This document shows positions 62,267 to 64,000 of a stretch of 64,000 nt of DNA, piece by piece. The position numbers and the translations under genes were made by a program. Origin of the DNA: an uncultured Clostridia bacterium. GTDB lineage: Bacteria; Bacillota; Clostridia; Christensenellales; UBA1750. The notes beneath the pieces are model-generated. The model saw only the letters and a list, made by a program, of their open reading frames with translations, had not been told where the DNA came from and did no database searches. Location of the stretch: positions 1-64,000 of the forward strand of contig CAJFMX010000008.1 of assembly GCA_904393115.1 (NCBI GenBank), written 5' to 3'. Numbering within the stretch: position 1 is the first letter of the stretch; each line of letters starts with the position of its first letter.

Positions 62267-63081
62267 CAAAAGATACTCCCGCAATCCGTCATGGTCTCGC
62301 GCAGGTCCCCGCGGTAGCGCGGGTGGCCCGGCGTCAGGGAGGCCAGCACCACGCCCTCGTCCCCCTCGTGGGAGGTGGAGTGGATGAACAGGCCGTTGCG
62401 AATGTACATCCCCACGTGGCCGGGGAAGAAGAGCAGGTCGCCCATCTGCACCCTGTCAAAGGGGATGCTGTGCACGGGGAAGCCGGGCACGATCTTCGCG
62501 TCGCGGTAGATGAGCACGCCGCAGAGCATGTAGGCCATCGAGCACAGGCCCGAGCAGTCGATGCCCAGCGGCGACTTGCCGCCCCAGCGGTAGGGCGCGC
62601 CCAGGTACGGCAGCGCCGCCTGCACGATCTCCCGGCGCAGCGCCGCCTCGTCCTTGCCCTGCGCGCTCGTCACGTGCGGCGCGAGGTAGTTCGTCCGCGT
62701 CCAGGCGCGGCTGCCGTTCGGGAGGATGACCTCGGACCAACCGTTCTCCGCGGTGCGGCCGCTCACGCCCAGCAGCGCCCCGCGCGGCACGCTGACGCGC
62801 GGGCTGCTCTGCACGCGCGGCTCGCGCATCAGGTCTGCGCAGCGCTTTGTGAGGATGCGCTTTTGCGCGGCGTCAAAGTCGCGCGTCCCCTCCCCCTCGG
62901 GGAAGAGGCGCCCCCGCTCCACCCATCCCTCGTAGCGGTAGTGCGTGCGCACGCGCACCCATTCCTTCTTCTCCTCCAGAACCTCCACGCGCATGCCGAA
63001 GAGCGCCTCGTCCGCCTGCTCGCAGACGCGCGCCGGCTCGCTCATCAGGGGCGCAAGGCCCGTGACAATCCGTGCAAACAC
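62266..63081 (-). CDS. NlpC/P60 endopeptidase with SH3 domains, YkfC-like
   Basis: The 271-residue protein has two SH3b-like domains (about 1-60 and 75-135) and a C40 peptidase domain: YRWGGKSPLGIDCSGLCSMA (Cys176), GDLLFFPGHVGMYI (His222) and FIHSTSHEGDEG (His234). No signal peptide is present, so it acts in the cytoplasm. That matches YkfC, a gamma-D-glutamyl-L-diamino-acid endopeptidase of murein-peptide recycling, and the neighbours fit. ATG at 63081. Confidence 0.93.
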   Translation of the reverse strand: MFARIVTGLAPLMSEPARVCEQADEALFGMRVEVLEEKKEWVRVRTHYRYEGWVERGRLFPEGEGTRDFDAAQKRILTKRCADLMREPRVQSSPRVSVPRGALLGVSGRTAENGWSEVILPNGSRAWTRTNYLAPHVTSAQGKDEAALRREIVQAALPYLGAPYRWGGKSPLGIDCSGLCSMAYMLCGVLIYRDAKIVPGFPVHSIPFDRVQMGDLLFFPGHVGMYIRNGLFIHSTSHEGDEGVVLASLTPGHPRYRGDLRETMTDCGSIF

Positions 63082-63111
63082 GGCAATTCCCCCTTTTTTC
63101 TCTTTTTTCGT

Positions 63112-63885
63112 CTATTGCAGTTCGTCCACGACGCGCTTTGCGATGCGGCCGATCGTGCGCCGTCCCGCGCCCTCCTCGGGCAGGTCCGTGACAAAGACCC
63201 CGAGGTAAACGGGCGGCCGGTCCGCCAGGAAGAAGATCCCGCTGTCGTGGTCCACGTCCGCAAGGCTCCCGGTCTTGTGCGCGGCGCGCAGCGGCTGCGG
63301 GATGTAGCGGAAGAAGTCGTCCTTGCAGCGCTGGGCGAGGAGGATCTCCATCGCGTGGCCGCACATCCCGGGCGAGAGGACCTCCTCCCGGTAGATCCCG
63401 CGGAACATCGCGCACTGGTCGCGGGCGCTGGTGTAGTTGTTGCGCCCGGCGTCGATGGCGGCGTAGTCGAGCATGCACCGCTCCAGCCGGGTGCTCCCCC
63501 AGCCCTGCGCCTGGCAGAAGGCGTTGACGCGCTCCATCGTCAGGCGCCGGATCAATGCGTTTGTCGCGGTGTTGTCGCTGGTGATGATCATCCAGCGCAG
63601 CAGCTCGTCCAGGGTCAGGGCCTGCGGGCCGCCGTCAAAGACTTCGCTGTCGGGCAGGATGTGCGGCGCGGGGACGAAGATCTCCTCCGCAAGGCTTGCC
63701 CGCCCCTGCTCGACCTCGCGCAGCGCGGAAAGCAGGATCGCCACCTTGATCGTGGAGGCGGAGACCACGCGCCGGTCCGCGTCCCATTCCAGCAGCGTCT
63801 CCCCGCTCCCGGCGTCCGCAAGGAGCAGGGACGCGCGGCCCGGGCCCGCCTGCGCGATCGAAAGAACCTCTTGTTTCCAGTCCAT
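63112..63885 (-). CDS. Class A beta-lactamase-like serine hydrolase
   Basis: The 257-residue protein has the serine-penicillin-recognising motifs: SASTIK (SxxK, Ser44-Lys47), SDN (103-105) and KTG near 208 in AHKTGSLADVDHDSGI. An omega-loop ExxLN is not evident, so lactamase activity is doubtful. There is no signal peptide, unlike secreted lactamases. The place between an S66 carboxypeptidase and an NlpC/P60 peptidase suggests a cytoplasmic hydrolase acting on murein peptides or D-amino-acid amides. The functional call is inference. Confidence 0.88.
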   Translation of the reverse strand: MDWKQEVLSIAQAGPGRASLLLADAGSGETLLEWDADRRVVSASTIKVAILLSALREVEQGRASLAEEIFVPAPHILPDSEVFDGGPQALTLDELLRWMIITSDNTATNALIRRLTMERVNAFCQAQGWGSTRLERCMLDYAAIDAGRNNYTSARDQCAMFRGIYREEVLSPGMCGHAMEILLAQRCKDDFFRYIPQPLRAAHKTGSLADVDHDSGIFFLADRPPVYLGVFVTDLPEEGAGRRTIGRIAKRVVDELQ

Positions 63886-63900
63886 GTGCGCCTCCGTTCT

Positions 63901-64000
63901 CAGTCGGGAAGGATGGTGAGCGTCTGCGCGCCGGCGTCCAGCTCCGCCCGCGCGCCCAAGGGGAGCGAGAGCGTGGGCTCGCTGTGGCCGCAGGTCAGGC
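63901..64000 (-). CDS. S66 LD-carboxypeptidase, C-terminal fragment (runs off the window)
   Basis: The last 32 codons before the TGA at 63901 read CGHSEPTLSLPLGARAELDA then GAQTLTILPD. This matches the end of S66 peptidases (YkfA/MccF/LdcA type), with the catalytic histidine in GHSEPTLSLPLG. The gene continues past base 64000. It lies 15 bases before the serine hydrolase gene and heads the visible part of a murein-peptide recycling operon. Confidence 0.78.

Overview
The window reads as chromosome of a GC-rich, endospore-forming Clostridia-type Firmicute. spoIVA and a PdaB-like polysaccharide deacetylase point to sporulation. The order yicC-remA-gmk-rpoZ-coaBC-priA-def-fmt-rsmB-rlmN-prpC-prkC-rsgA-rpe-thiN-(rpmB) is the conserved Firmicutes block also known from Bacillus. 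Species cannot be named from sequence alone. From about 20.7 kb to the end nearly every gene lies on the minus strand, consistent with one replichore.

Region by region. 1-8 kb is accessory: an internally deleted IS3-family element, an orphan gene with a strong promoter, an MBL-fold hydrolase, a GntR-controlled ABC transporter operon with a secreted partner (2.6-6.6 kb), a broken XRE regulator, a small membrane protein, an intact XRE regulator and tRNA-Pro. 8-15.9 kb holds regulatory modules: Rrf2/Mrp/C_GCAxxG redox genes, PadR plus DUF2812, PadR plus a frameshifted FtsW/RodA-like membrane protein, a GNAT acetyltransferase, and a two-gene unit with a membrane-anchored lipase-like protein. 10.9-21.8 kb contains three DUF362 paralogues, a large unplaced glycosidase-like protein, a MerR regulator and a decayed S66 (MccF-like) peptidase. 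21.8-25.1 kb encodes a proline/sodium symporter and a uracil/xanthine permease with a structured leader, followed by tRNA-Arg.

25.5-37.5 kb is core housekeeping: spoIVA, upp, rpiB, arginine phosphatase, Sua5, prfA, prmC, YqhQ, L31, an L,D-transpeptidase, thiI and nifS. After rpmB on the plus strand, 38-57 kb is the long block for translation (def, fmt, rsmB, rlmN, rsgA), signalling (PrkC/PrpC), CoA synthesis, replication restart and repair (PriA, LigA, PcrA) and biofilm/matrix control (RemA). Many of its junctions are ATGA or longer overlaps, implying translational coupling. 57-64 kb has a FAH-family enzyme, a twin-OB-fold SSB-like protein, the deacetylase, an LCM-type methyltransferase, and a murein-peptide recycling cluster running off the edge (S66 carboxypeptidase, class A beta-lactamase-like hydrolase, NlpC/P60 peptidase, amidohydrolase).

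Regulatory DNA is unusually legible. Several promoters have clear -35/-10 boxes with 16-17 bp spacers, and dyads lie in or over them next to the gene of the likely repressor (GntR, two PadR, Rrf2). No CRISPR array, defence island or prophage is visible. No stretch over 300 bases lacks a gene; shorter gaps hold the promoters, hairpins and terminators listed.
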